From positions 99,442,061-99,506,060 of the forward strand of contig NC_080540.1 of assembly GCF_028640845.1 (NCBI RefSeq): a DNA stretch of 64,000 nucleotides, written 5' to 3'. The DNA is from Ahaetulla prasina (lineage: Eukaryota > Chordata > Lepidosauria > Squamata > Colubridae). The notes beneath the pieces are model-generated. The model had not been told where the DNA came from. It worked only from the letters and a program-made list of their open reading frames with translations, and made no database searches. Both the position numbers and the translations under genes were made by a program. Shown here one piece after another: positions 23,912 to 35,243 of the stretch; position 1 is the stretch's first letter; every line of letters begins with the position of its first letter.

Positions 23912-24288
23912 CAGGTAGTCCTCGATTTACAACATTTCATTTAGTGACCGTTCGAAGTTACAATGACACTGAAAAAAGTGACTTATTCACACTTATGAAC
24001 ATTGCACCATCCCCATTGTCACATGATCAAAATTCAGATGCTTGGTAATTGACTCATATTTATGACAGTTGCAGTGTCCTGGCATCATGTGATCACCTTT
24101 TGTGACCTTCTGACAAACAAAGTCAATGGGGAAACCAGATTCATTTAACAACCGTGTTACTAACTTAACAACAGCTGTGACTTACTTAACTGTGGCAAGA
24201 AAGATCTTAAAATGGGGCAAAACTCACCTGTCTCATTTAGCGACATACATTTTGGGCTCAATTATGTTCATAAGTCAAGGACTATCTA
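23912..24288. mobile_element. Tc1/mariner-type MITE, second copy
   Basis: CAGGTAGTCCTCGATTTAC opens and AAGTCAAGGACTATCTA closes it, with TA at 23910-23911 and 24289-24290. Same family as 12386-12765, in the other orientation. A third, partial copy lies near 29945-30060. Confidence 0.8.
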
Positions 24289-24289
24289 T

Positions 24290-25605
24290 ATAGACAGTCC
24301 ATAAAGTCCATAAAGGAAATGTAGAACCAAAATTAAACAGAAGTTAAACAATACAGTAAACTGTGAGCAATATGAGAAGAAATATGTCAACACCTGCAGT
24401 TCATGAGAAGAAACATTACAAATGAGATCAATTATTTTGCATTCAGGTGCCTATCAAAACAAAACAAGACTTGCACCCTGTAAATACAAAGAGTGTCAAT
24501 GAAAGTTAAGGTGTTCTGTTGGTAGCAGGTCAAATGATGAATAATCCAACAGGACAATCCAATAGTTTGCAATAGTGCAAATGAAGACAAAATGTTATCA
24601 ACCCAATTAGACTGTGGAACCAGTTATCAAGAGACCTGATGAACTGCCATATTTTCCTCAAGAGACCAATGAGTGTTTAATAAAAATTGAATTACACTTC
24701 ATTAAAGCTGGAAAGACAATGCCAACTCAAATGGATTAGCATAAAGACAAATTTTCATTAGTAGATCTGCTAAGGATTTTTAAAAATTATATTTTGTATT
24801 TATTTCCTTTTTTGTCTAATTGATCATGCTCCAGTTACAATATATCAAGTCTCTTCTTATCATTTTTAAAAAATATGTTTAATTTTGAAAGTTTCAGATT
24901 GGAGGGAAATATGTGCTTGGCAGGCAGATGAATTAATTTAGTTTCAATAACTAAATTTATGAAAATAAATATATTGTTATACTTCTAGCAGTTTCTTTAA
25001 ATAGAAAAGAAAGGGTCATTATAACCTATATTGTTATTTTTCCTATGTTTGCTGAACCTAGATGACATGCTATCTTCCCATCCATCCATCCATCTCCAAC
25101 AAAAATGTTTTGCCAAAAAATAAACATAATTTGATGTAACCCTATAAATAATCAGGTGGTTATTTTCAGGTATCCCTGAAAAATTTCTGCCTTTTATTAT
25201 TTAGTTTTATTTGGAGATTCAATTTGTATAGTACCTGCGTGTAAGAATCTATTTCTTTTTCCAATATACCAATATACCACTGAGGAAAATATCCAATGTT
25301 ATAATATTTTCCCATAAAATTAAGACAAGGCTAATATAATTAAAGATTGTGGATAGTGACCATTCACTCTGGCTCCTTCTTGAAAGTTTACTCCTTTCAA
25401 GACTAGGTTTCCATTCAAATCAAATCATTCTTTGACTTGAACAGAAACAGGGGTTTATCATCACAACTGTGTATAGCACTTCTGCCCCCCTGTGACACTT
25501 TACAGAAACACTTTTCCCTCCCCTTTCTCCAGCTATTCTGGAATGATTTTACAAATGTTGTTTACACTCAGGTATCATGGTCCCTTATCCCTTCTACTTT
25601 TCCTC
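24290..25605. other. AT-rich DNA, nothing recognised
   Basis: No gene or repeat end supported. Confidence 0.45.
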
Positions 25606-25609
25606 CTTT

Positions 25610-25785
25610 TTTTCCTACTTTTCCTACCCTATGACTGTCATTAAGTGTTCTACCTTAGAATTCTTGATGATCTTTTCTTTTATGTACACTGAGAGCAGGT
25701 GCACCAAGACAAATTCCTTGTGTGTCCAATCACACTTGGCCAATAAAAAGAATTTATTCTCTATTCTCAAAGGAAAAAGTCCGGT
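25610..25785 (+). mobile_element. LINE/SINE 3' tail fragment
   Basis: The sequence CACCAAGACAAATTCCTTGT, GTCCAATCACACTTGGCCAA, then TAAAAAGAATTTATTCTC is the kind of conserved 3' UTR end seen on vertebrate non-LTR elements, with a decayed TATTC-type tail. No coding part remains. Confidence 0.5.
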
Positions 25786-25789
25786 CTCA

Positions 25790-27700
25790 GAAATAATAAT
25801 TGGACTAAAGACAGCCAGTGTGTTTCCATGGCTGACTAGGAATTTGGCCCTTGAACAGTTTCTCATCTGCTGTCTGTGCTCCCCATATGTTGGAAAAGAT
25901 ATAAAGGAGGGAAGACAAAGTTTAGATCAGCAAACAATCCAAACCAGCCAGGATCAGTTTTGGAACCTAACTTGCTTTGGCTGTTCTATAGTAAATCATT
26001 ACTCTCTTTTCTTTAATTCATGTCTATTTTTTGTGCTGGATCTTCTTTTCTGTGCTTTTTTTTCCCTTCCAGGATCAGATGAGAGGGCAATAGGAGAGAG
26101 CAATTCAAATTCCTCTCACCATGTGGTGGCCGAGTTCCATTCTAAACCCCACTTAGTTTCTTTCCTACTTTAAAAATGGAAGTTCTAACCATATTGGAGG
26201 CTTTGCCTCCCACAATGCTTCTCACTGTCCTTTTAATTGTTCTGTTGTTCTTTTCTTTTTTTACTGTTACTTTAATACACAGGGGTATCACTTATGGTTG
26301 CCTGTACCTCGACACATTTTTCTAGATGTGCACACTTGCTGCTTTTTAAATAAGTGAGCAGCTGTCGGTTCAGATGATACATACACTAGGTCAAGAGAGC
26401 ATGCAGTTTGTACTTTATAACTGAGCCAGATGTCGCAGGGATTGAACAAAATAAACATGATCTTCCCACAAAACTCGTTCTGCTTGTATTTATTGTTGGC
26501 TGTCCAGAATCATGTACTTGGAAAGGGCAGCCTGGTAAATCAATCAAGCAATTAATTAAATTAATAAAGCCATGCCTATCCAGCAACCCAATCATTTGCC
26601 TATAGTGCCAATAAGCAGACATACTTCCTCCAAGACATATCTCCTCCAAGTGATGCCAGGACCTCCGGGCATCCTTCCAGACTCTCTCATAGGTCCACAA
26701 AATCAAATTTATTTGCCAGCCTAGGTTGAAACGTAAACAATCATGAGAAGCAGTAGTGGCATCAAATGCATTAATTTTAATTTTTAAAATGGTAAATATT
26801 AATAAACATATTCCATGCAAACCCCTACATCTTTTGTGGTTCTCAATAATTTTTTAGAAGTGGGAAAAAGTCCCGAGGGACAAAAAAATTAACAAGCATT
26901 GGTTTAGGTTATAGTTTCTGATGAGAATCTGGTCACAGTTAAAGAGAACAATTGCATATCACAAGCTCATGACTAACAAGGTACCAAAAAAAAAAATTCA
27001 TATTAAATAAGGATAGAATGAGGGATCAACAGGTGACAGGAAATCATAGGAGGATGAACTTTACCAGAATTTTCACTAGAGGGATCAGTAGAAGTTGAAA
27101 CAGAATCCTATTGATATGGTATTATAATGATCCAATCCATGGAAATTTGCTAAAATGACAATGCTAAGAGGGAAATGACTTTTCCTAGAATCTGACATTT
27201 GTTATATTACAAAGTGGCAAGACACAAAGGACTATGAACTGAAGAAAATTAAGCAATTGTTTCAGCATTCTATCTATCTATGACCTATCTATGCAGAACT
27301 GCATCCATTTCTAGGAAGAAGGAATAATGATTCCACAATTGGCAGAAATCAAGCACCAAGTGCATTCAGAGTACTGAAAGATTTTTACAGCAAAGTGGGA
27401 TGGGACTTTGATCCAAATACTTAACAATGTATAATATAAAGTAGAACTGTCCATTAAAATTATTGGGGGGAAAGCAAATGCTACAAGGCCAAATCCATAT
27501 CTAGCACTGTTTGTTCATCAAAAGATACCAGCCACAAACCTAAGTCTAGCACAAGACAAAGAACCATGGTTTAAGAGTAGAGAAGGTTTGTTTGAATCAC
27601 TGGGTATCTCTTAATGAATTTAGGAAACAAGGAATAAATGGAGATCTTCCAATCTTATAAACAGGGCACAAGCAGGGAATTAGTGCCCCCTTCAAAGTAG
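25790..27700. other. No assigned gene; one uninterpreted 144-codon frame at 26386-26820 (-)
   Basis: The - strand frame at 26820-26386 encodes a W/H/C-containing polypeptide with no domain I recognise. It has no splice or promoter support and may be part of an old repeat. The remainder is AT-rich. Confidence 0.3.
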
Positions 27701-28946
27701 AGCAGAGTCAGTGGTGGGATTCAACCAGTTCGCACCTATTCACTAGAACTAGTTGTTAACTTTCTAAGCAGTTCGGAGAACCGGTTGTTAGAAGAAATCT
27801 TTTGTTTTTTTCCACTTCACAGGGCTAATCCTGTAAGGAAGGCAGGAAGGAAAGAAACATTCTGGTGTTGTTTCTAGCCTAATCTTTATTGCCCTGCTTA
27901 CAGAAACTGCCTCTTGGTTAACCCTTATTACATTGTAACAGCTAAAGGTTCTTGGCAGTACGCCCAGACTTACTGTGCCTGAGCTTCTCTGGAGGTGTTT
28001 TTTCCCCCCTTTGCTGGTACTTTGCTGGGGCTTGACTTTCTTAAAGGGGAAGGGTTGTTTTAAACTTTTTACACTGCTGTTGGGAAGAAATACTCCCCTG
28101 TTGGAGTTCTTTCAGCCGGAATGCAACTATCAGCACTTTGAAAAAATAATTGAATAACAAAGCAGAGCTGCCAGAAAGAAGCTTTTAATGCAAGGAACCA
28201 AGATGAGTGACATTCAGCAAGGCTTCTTGGCTAGCTAGACATTCAAACGCTGAGTTTTGGTCTAAAACTGGTTTTTGGTGAAGTTTAATCCTGTGTTTAT
28301 TGATGGGATAATTTTTCGTATTCAGCTTTGTTTGGAAGGAAAAAGATTAATCTCTGTACCTGAAAAGTAGCAGGGTTCAGAAATCTTGCTAGTTGCTGTG
28401 TCTATTTGTTCTGGTAATTGGTTTAACAAGCAACAGCTACTGTGCTCTTTTACTAGCACTAATTGCTGTCTTTGTAGTTAGGCTTATCTCAAGTGTTTAC
28501 ATTTGAGTTTGCCTGGGGTGTGAACTCTGGCAGTGAGCCAGACAAGGCTTGTGTTTTAGTTTTAAAAGGATTTAAACTATTGTGATTTGTAATTATTTGT
28601 ATTGTGTTTGCATTTTTTCCTGCCTCATGGTTTCTTTTTCTATCTGGGGAGGGGGTCTTCTTTCACTGTTTTAGTGGTTCCTGGCGCTGTCCTTTTGGGG
28701 TGTACTTCCAAGAGGCAGGATTCAAGCTTGGCACTGATTTTTTTACTGCCTTTCTGGTGGGCATGTGATTTCTCCTTAAATGTGGATGACTTCCTATCTT
28801 GTGAGGTGAGTGAGACCAGCCTTGCTTGACAAACTTGGGAGGGCAGAGACTTGAACCTGAGTTCCCTATATAATTTGTTAATTTGTCTTTTTAGCTTGCC
28901 ATTTTGTAGCCCAAATATGCCCACGCACTTTCTGGAGAGCTTCTAT

Positions 28947-29741
28947 CAGGGGTCACCAACCTTTTGGACCTTAGGGACCACTAAATTCATAATTTTAAAT
29001 ACTGCAGACCACTAATATGATCTGCCTAATGACTGGCTGGGTGGGCATGGCTAGATGGTCATGTGATTGGGTGGGCATGGCCAACTCTATGTCACTCACA
29101 TCAAGGGGCACCTTGCCAGCTCTACTTGCCCCTCCCCTCTCAGCCACTCCTCGCCTTCCCACCCGAGCTCCTTAGCACTCCAATAGGAAGCATTTGTTGG
29201 AGCTAAGCAGTCACCACGAGAAAGAATTGGCAAAAAAAGTCAGTTCAAATTGGATCTGATTGAGAAGGAGCTCAGTAGAAGCACCTTACTGAGGACTAGG
29301 AGCATAGACTTTCCAAGCAGAGGAAAAACCTGTGGGAGTGCAAGGCCAGGTACTGGCGCCTGGAGGCTCAGTGGGCTGAGGTGGTCAGCCAGTTCCAGGC
29401 CATGATGTAGTCTCACTGGAACAAGGCCCTCCGGCTCTTCGCCAGCAGAGGCACTTCCCTTCAGCCTTTGTCCAAAGCCCCACACCAGGAGGCCGAAGCA
29501 GACACCAAGTTGGAATTTCTGCCCCCCTCTGTCCCATACAAATAGAACCCAAAGGGGGATACTCTCTGCAGCAACACAAACATTCATTGCACATATCCGT
29601 CCCAGGGGCTGTAGTTTGAAGACCCCTGATTTAGTGCAATATAAAAAATGCAAGTAATTTGTAGTTTGAAGACCCCTAATTTAGTGCAATATAAAAAATG
29701 CAAATAATTTTTCTGTGGACTACAAAAATTGGTGACCGCTG
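28947..29741. mobile_element. Nested hAT-type element carrying fossil coding sequence
   Basis: Ends CAGGGGTCACCAACCTTTTG and AATTGGTGACCGCTG. Flanking 8-mers GCTTCTAT and GCTTAAAT match at 6 of 8. A 46-bp segment ending in AATATAAAAAATGCAA is tandemly duplicated near 29613-29708. It sits inside the 27709-30204 element and is younger than it. Confidence 0.8.
29264..29545 (+). pseudogene. Captured host coding fragment (coiled-coil-like), inside a hAT element
   Basis: One + strand frame reads as protein-like for 94 codons, broken only by TAG at 29276, 29408 and 29543, and one near 29312, each a one-step change from CAG (Gln). It includes KNLWECKARYWRLEAQWAEV and VSQFQAMM, then HQEAEADTKLEFLPPSVPYK, a coiled-coil-like segment followed by a Pro-containing part. 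It does not look like transposase. I have a weak impression of the centrosomal protein centrobin, but cannot confirm it. Confidence 0.45.
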
Positions 29742-29944
29742 GCTTAAATGACCTCTCTGCTAAAAGGTTTCACTTTATGAGCAAGAGTTGTCTGCTAATA
29801 GTTATCCTTGCATTTTAACTACTTTAATTCCTCAAGGTGCCCTGGCACCCTGCCTGATTTGTAACTGGATTGCAGGCATTTCTAATCTAATGATTGGTAT
29901 TTAGAGCAGTTTTTTGCAAGCAAAGAAGCTTTTTGTATTTTTGT

Positions 29945-30060
29945 AATCCTTGACTTACAGCAGTTCATTTAGTGGCCATTCAAAGTTACAATAGCACTGA
30001 AAAAGTGACTTATGACCATTTTTCACACTTACAACTGTTGCAGTGTCTCCACATCACGAG
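29945..30060. mobile_element. Mariner-type MITE fragment
   Basis: Reads AATCCTTGACTTACAGCAG, TCATTTAGTGGCCATTCAAA, TTACAATAGCACTGAAAAAG, matching the left half of the 23912 element. The right half is missing. Confidence 0.65.
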
Positions 30061-30212
30061 TGGCCAGGTGAGGAGAAGCGTCCCTTGACATGAGTGATGT
30101 CGAGTTGGCCACACCCACCCAGTCACATGAACACCCAGCCACGCCTACCCAGCTGGTCATTAGGTTAGAGAACCAGTTGTTAAATTATTTGAATCCCACC
30201 ACTGAGCAGAGT

Positions 30213-32700
30213 CCACACAAAATAGCATCAATATGGCAATACTGGCAAGAGTTATATGAGGAAAAGATGAACTGCTAACAAAACTGAGACCTAACAGAAA
30301 ATACTTCAGGGAAATAATGGATTCATCAGAAAATGAGCTCATATAAGAGTCCAACAAGAAATTCTTCTCATGCCTGAACTTCAGCAGAACCAAGCAGAGA
30401 TCCAGAGTAAAGAATGCAGAAGAAAATTTGCCAAAACTAGAATGGAACAAAATAAGGAATGGAAGAGAAAGGCTTTCATAACTGAATCTAAACCCATTAG
30501 AAGTAGATGAGCTATTGAAATACCTGCAGATCAGAAAGGCTATGTTCTAGTCCAGCTCTTTTAAACAGAGCCTGAAAATAATTTAGACTCAGGAAATAGT
30601 TCAGAACAAACTTCCTTCCTTTGATTTGTTAGAGATCTCAACAGAAGTATCTGTAAAATATTCTTTAAATAAAATCTGTTTGGAGGCCAAGCTTCTCTGA
30701 TCAATTATTAAGCATGACTAGGGCAATTTTTTGATGAATTTACCACTGTTTCCTAGAATTTGGTGATACTCCTCCCAGTTGCATTTCCCTATAGCAGATA
30801 ACTAACCATTTTTCTGTGTTCTAAAAAAAACGAATGGCCTCTTAAAAATGAATGGAAGATGAAAGGAATGGTAGAGTCTTCTTAATCTATTATAACAGAT
30901 TACAAACTTTTCTAGCCCCACTGCTTTCTTGAGGCTAAAGTGATGTGCAGTTCTTAAGTTTCAAAGTCTTTGTAATTGCCAGTTTAGGATTCTGACAAAG
31001 CAATCTGTTGTTCTCCTGTCTGCCTGTTCAGCCTACATGAAGATGAAGAGGGAAAGAAAAATGGTGGGTATTGCACTTACTTCGTTGGTGTCATCATCCA
31101 CAATTAGCTTTGTTTCCCTTCTCCACTGCAAGCAAATGGACTCCTCAACATTAACTAAGCCCTCTCTCTATGAATTGTTCTCTAGACCTCTGCCATGGAC
31201 AATGCCTGGAATTAGGTTATCTGGAAATCCTGAGAATTTTAGAAATAAAGAATACATAAAGACGACAGACTCTACAATGTAATAAATTCATAAAGTCTAC
31301 CTAGAAGAGGCTGCTCATTTCTGGAGGAGAAGAGCCCCTATTCTGAATAGCCCCATATCACAAAATAACATTTTTAAATGTTAGTGATTAATTCTCTGAC
31401 TATAATTCTCTGAACAAACCCTTCAAGCAAAGTCTGATGTTAAATAGAAAGACAAAAACTCAGATTACACAACTATGACATTATTTAAGGAAATTCTGCC
31501 AACCGCAACTGAATTCCACTTACACACCAACACCTAGACACTAGGAAAGCTCAGATCTGGAAACTAGATTGGAATTTTAAACAAAAACATTCTGGAAGAG
31601 ACCAATGGCAACCAGTTTTATATTACTTACTTTCAAAAACCTACATATTTCTACCACATGTCTATAGCACGGAGAGTTTTTTTAATTGCAGTAGGATAGA
31701 AATGTATTTAATAAATCAATAGTCAGAAGGAGTTTGACTCAACATGAAAGAACCTTTAACCAGTACATTTTTGTGTAAATACCAAAGAAACAATAATCAA
31801 ATATACAAATATATTACATTATGTAAATGAAATACTAAAAACCTTTTAAAAACTTGCTTTAAAAAATTCAAAATCACATAATAAATGCTCATTATGGAAT
31901 GAGTACAACAGAATGCTCATGTGAGATATTTCTAAATAAATATGGAAAAATAATATAATGTATAAAAATCAAACTGTAGATCTGTAAAAACAAACAAACC
32001 CATACCTTTGAAGCTAACAGCCATAGTAAGGAATACTTTTAGCCTTACTGTGATTTGAAATCCATTCTAGAGTTCCAAAGCATTGCATTTGCTGTTTTGG
32101 GTGATTGCAGAATATTTTTTTTACTCTTCATTTTGTGATAACTCCTCTCCATCAAAGGAACTTTGAAGGAACTTTTCCAAACAGTATGTAATTTGGAGAC
32201 AAAAGGCATACACTGGTATTCAACACACTAGCTAACTAGCCAATCTATCTTTCCAGTCACTGTATTATGAAGCTGTATAATGAAACATTATGAAGGTCTT
32301 TGGATTTCTCTTCTACATTAACTATAGACTGGAGCTTGGTAGAAACTGTTACTCAGGAGTTAGGCTTGCTTGCTAGATTTACCAAGGACTCTAGTTAGAA
32401 CTCTCCAGTGATAGTTAAAAATATTCAGCTGGAGGAACTGATTGGAAAGCTGTTTATTTTATTTCTTTGCCTCCTTTTTCCAACCACCGTAAGTTCTTTT
32501 AATAAATAACAAGCAGCAACATCTGCAATTCATTTTTCTCCTTCATTCCATTCACGGAAAAAACTCTAATGAAATTGTCTTGGCATTCATTGTGGCTTAA
32601 GCAAGAAAAGTTGTTTTACACTGGATCATTATTATCATTCTTAAAACTGTAGAATTTTTTTTAAAAAATAGAATAGCCTGTTCATTTTATTCACGTTAAC
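30213..32700. other. AT-rich DNA, nothing recognised
   Basis: I looked for small exons of the genes that flank GDF9 in mammals and saw none, but short exons could be missed by eye. Confidence 0.4.
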
Positions 32701-32714
32701 AGAAAATAAACAAA

Positions 32715-34753
32715 TTATATATTTATTTATTTATTTATTTATTTATTTGATCATATTTATATACCGCCCTATCTCCCGAAGGACTCAGGGCGGTTTACAG
32801 GCACTTAAAAACACATAAATACAATATAAAAGCAATTAAAAAACTTATTCTAAAAGCCCGATAATTAAAAAATATAGACATAAAACCCAATTTAAAACCC
32901 ATAAATTTAAAATCTAACTCAGTCCTGCGCAATTAAATAAGTATGTTTTAAGCCCGCGGCGGAAGGTCCGAAGGTCGGAAAGCTGACGAAGTCCGGGGGG
33001 TAGTTCGTTCCAGAGGGTGGGAGCCCCCACAGAGAAGGCCCTTCCCCTGGGCGTCGCCAGACGACATTGCCTCGCTGACGGCACCCTGAGGAGTCCCTCT
33101 CTATGAGAGCGCACGGGTCGGTGAGAGGTATTCGGTAGCAGTAGGCGGTCCCGTAAATAACCCGGCCCTATGCCATGGAGCGATTTAAAGGTGGTCACCA
33201 AAACCTTGAAGCGCACCCGGAAGGCCACAGGTAGCCAGTGCAGTCTGCGCAGGATAGGTGTTATGCGGGAGCCACGGGGGGCTCCATCTATCACCCGCGC
33301 AGCCGCATTCTGGACTAACTGTAGCCTCCGGATGCCCTTCAAGGGGAGCCCCATGTAGAGAGCATTGCAGTAATCCAGGCGAGACGTCACGAGTGCGTGA
33401 GTGACCGTGCATAGGGATCCCGGTCCAGAAAGGGGCGCACCTGGCGTCCCAGGCGAACCTGGTAGAACGCTCTCCTGGAGACGGCCGTCAAATGATCTTC
33501 TAGAGACAGCCGTTCATCCAGGAGGACGCCTAAGTTGCGGACCCTCTCCATCGGGGCCAATGACTCGCCACCGATGGTCAGCCACGGATTTAGCTGACTG
33601 TACCGGGATGCCGGCATCCACAGCCACTCTGTCTTGGAGGATTGAGCTTGAGCCTGTTTCTCCCCATCCAGACCCGTCGGCCTCCAGACACCGGGACAGC
33701 ACTTGATAACCGTTGGGGTGGTCCGGTGTGGAAAAGTACAGCTGGGTGTCATCCGCATACAGCTGGTACTTCACACGAAACCACTGATGATCTCACCCAG
33801 CGGCTTCATGTAGATGTTAAACAGAAGGCGAGAGGATCGACCCCGCGGCACCCACAAGTGAGGCGCCTCGGGGCCGACCTCTGCCCCCTGTCAACACCGA
33901 CAGCGACCGGTGGGAGAGATAGGAAGAGAACCACCGATAAACGGTGCCTCCCACTCCCAATCCTCCAACCGCGCAGCAGGATACCATGGTCGATGGTATC
34001 GAAAGCCGCTGAGAGGTCTAATAGGACCAGGGCAGAGGAACAACCCCTATCCCTGGCCCTCCAGAGATCATCCACCAACGCGACCAAAGCCGTCTCCGTG
34101 CTGTAACCGGGCCGGAAACCAGACTGGAACGGGTCTAGATAGACAGTTTCATCCAGGTGCAAGGGAAACTGATATGCCACCATACTCTCTACAACCTTCG
34201 CCGCGAAGCGAAGGTTGGAGACCGGACGATAATTACCCAAAACAGCCGGATCCAGGGAAGGCTTCTTAAGGAGGGGCCTCACCACCACCTCTTTCAAGGC
34301 GGCCGGAAAGACACCCTCCACCAAAGAAGCAGTCGTAATCGCCTGGAGCCAGCCTCGTGTCACCTCCTGAGTGGCCAGCACCAGCCAGGAGGGGCACGGG
34401 TCCAGTAAACACATGGTGGCATTCAACCTACCCAACAACCTGTCCATGTCCTCGGGAGCCACAGGGTCAAACTCATCCCAAACAATGTCACCAAGACCAC
34501 CGTCGAGCGTCTCACCTGAGTCACCGCAATTTTGGTCCAACCCATCCCGAAGCTGAACGATTTTATCGTATAGATAACCGTTAAACTCCTCAGCACGTCC
34601 CTGCAGCGGGTCATCCTGCTCCCCCTGGTGAAGGAGGGAACGAGTCACCCGAAACAGGGCGGCTGGGCGGTTATCTGCCGACGCAATGAGGGAGGAGGCG
34701 TAGCAATATACAGTAGTAATATTGACCCTTTCTCCCTCCCTCCAGGAGTTCAT
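32715..34753 (-). mobile_element. L2-clade LINE, 5'-truncated, reverse transcriptase broken by frameshifts
   Basis: The 3' end lies at left: an (ATTT)n tail, then the hairpin CTCCCGAAGGACTCAGGGCG. Three - strand frames carry the polyprotein. 34753-33806 has a linker, [37 protein letters not shown] and the first palm motif LLDLSAAFDTIDH. 33774-33514 has the catalytic YADDTQLYF. 33390-32914 has LDYCNALYMGLPLKGIRRLQ, LHWLPVAFRVRFKVLV and the C-terminus. At least two frameshifts separate them, and the endonuclease is missing. GC content is well above the flanking DNA. The 5' end is about 490 bp upstream of the GDF9 start and in opposite orientation. Confidence 0.92.
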
Positions 34754-35243
34754 TATTCTCTATATGCTTGTCTTCACTTGAAAGGCCAATGCACATCCCA
34801 AACAAGCACTAACATGCACAGGATTATCAGATTAAATGTTTCTACTATCTGGCACTAAAGTTAAGCACAGCTGTAGTTTTAGAATCAGGTCTAACTAATC
34901 TTGAGCACAAACTTAAATCTCTTTCCACAAGGAAATCCTATTTTGAATTACGGGCTTACTTCCTGGAAAGTAGAGTTACAGCACACATTTTCACCACATG
35001 TTCCAAATTATTTTACCTAATCTGGTTTTAACGTTACTAAACTGCAGGCAAAAAGGAGCCGTTACTTAATTCTCTTGCAAAGGGAGGAGTCTGAAGTAAA
35101 TAGGATGACACCATCAGGTGTGTCTTTCCTTGGTGTCTAATTAGCTTTATTTAAGAGGCTAGAAGGAGCTGCTGCTGCTTCTTTTTTTTGAGGCCTTGAT
35201 CTGTTATGGGGGAGATAGCTACTTTGCCCAATTAATCCTCATC
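34754..35243 (+). promoter_or_regulatory. GDF9 upstream region with E-box and NOBOX-type site
   Basis: An E-box CAGGTG (35115-35120) and a TAATTA homeobox-type site (35138-35143, the core bound by NOBOX) lie 101-129 bp upstream of the ATG. A TATA-like TTTATTTAAG follows at about 35147. E-box binding by FIGLA-type factors and NOBOX sites are known themes of oocyte-specific promoters, including mammalian Gdf9. That these copies work is inference. The transcription start is not visible. Confidence 0.4.

Larger units (their letters stand above)
27709..30204. mobile_element. Large (2.5-kb) hAT-type element with perfect 8-bp target duplication
   Basis: The perfect 16-bp inverted ends CAGTGGTGGGATTCAA and TTGAATCCCACCACTG are flanked by the perfect direct repeat AGCAGAGT (27701-27708, 30205-30212). 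The subterminal parts contain the family's CGGAGAACCGGTTGTTAG and AGAGAACCAGTTGTTAAA modules. No transposase is visible. The inside holds another hAT element (28947-29741) and a mariner MITE fragment (about 29945-30060), so the original insertion was probably near 1.6 kb. The part 27815-28940 is non-coding and unassigned. Confidence 0.9.

Noticed and set aside
25577..26173. 198-codon + strand frame
   Set aside because: Starts within a LINE-type 3' tail and continues into AT-rich DNA. Composition is F/S/L-rich with no motif, so chance is the best explanation.
33401..34584. Several + strand frames (up to 154 codons) over the L2
   Set aside because: They are antisense shadows of the GC-rich L2 reverse transcriptase on the - strand.
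35196..35243. Upstream extension of GDF9 by 16 codons
   Set aside because: The frame begins at TTG (35196), not ATG. The first ATG is 35244, with a good Kozak context and an immediate signal peptide.
30213..35243. UQCRQ or LEAP2 exons next to GDF9
   Set aside because: I looked because of mammalian synteny but saw no matching coding stretch. Very short exons could still escape a reading by eye.
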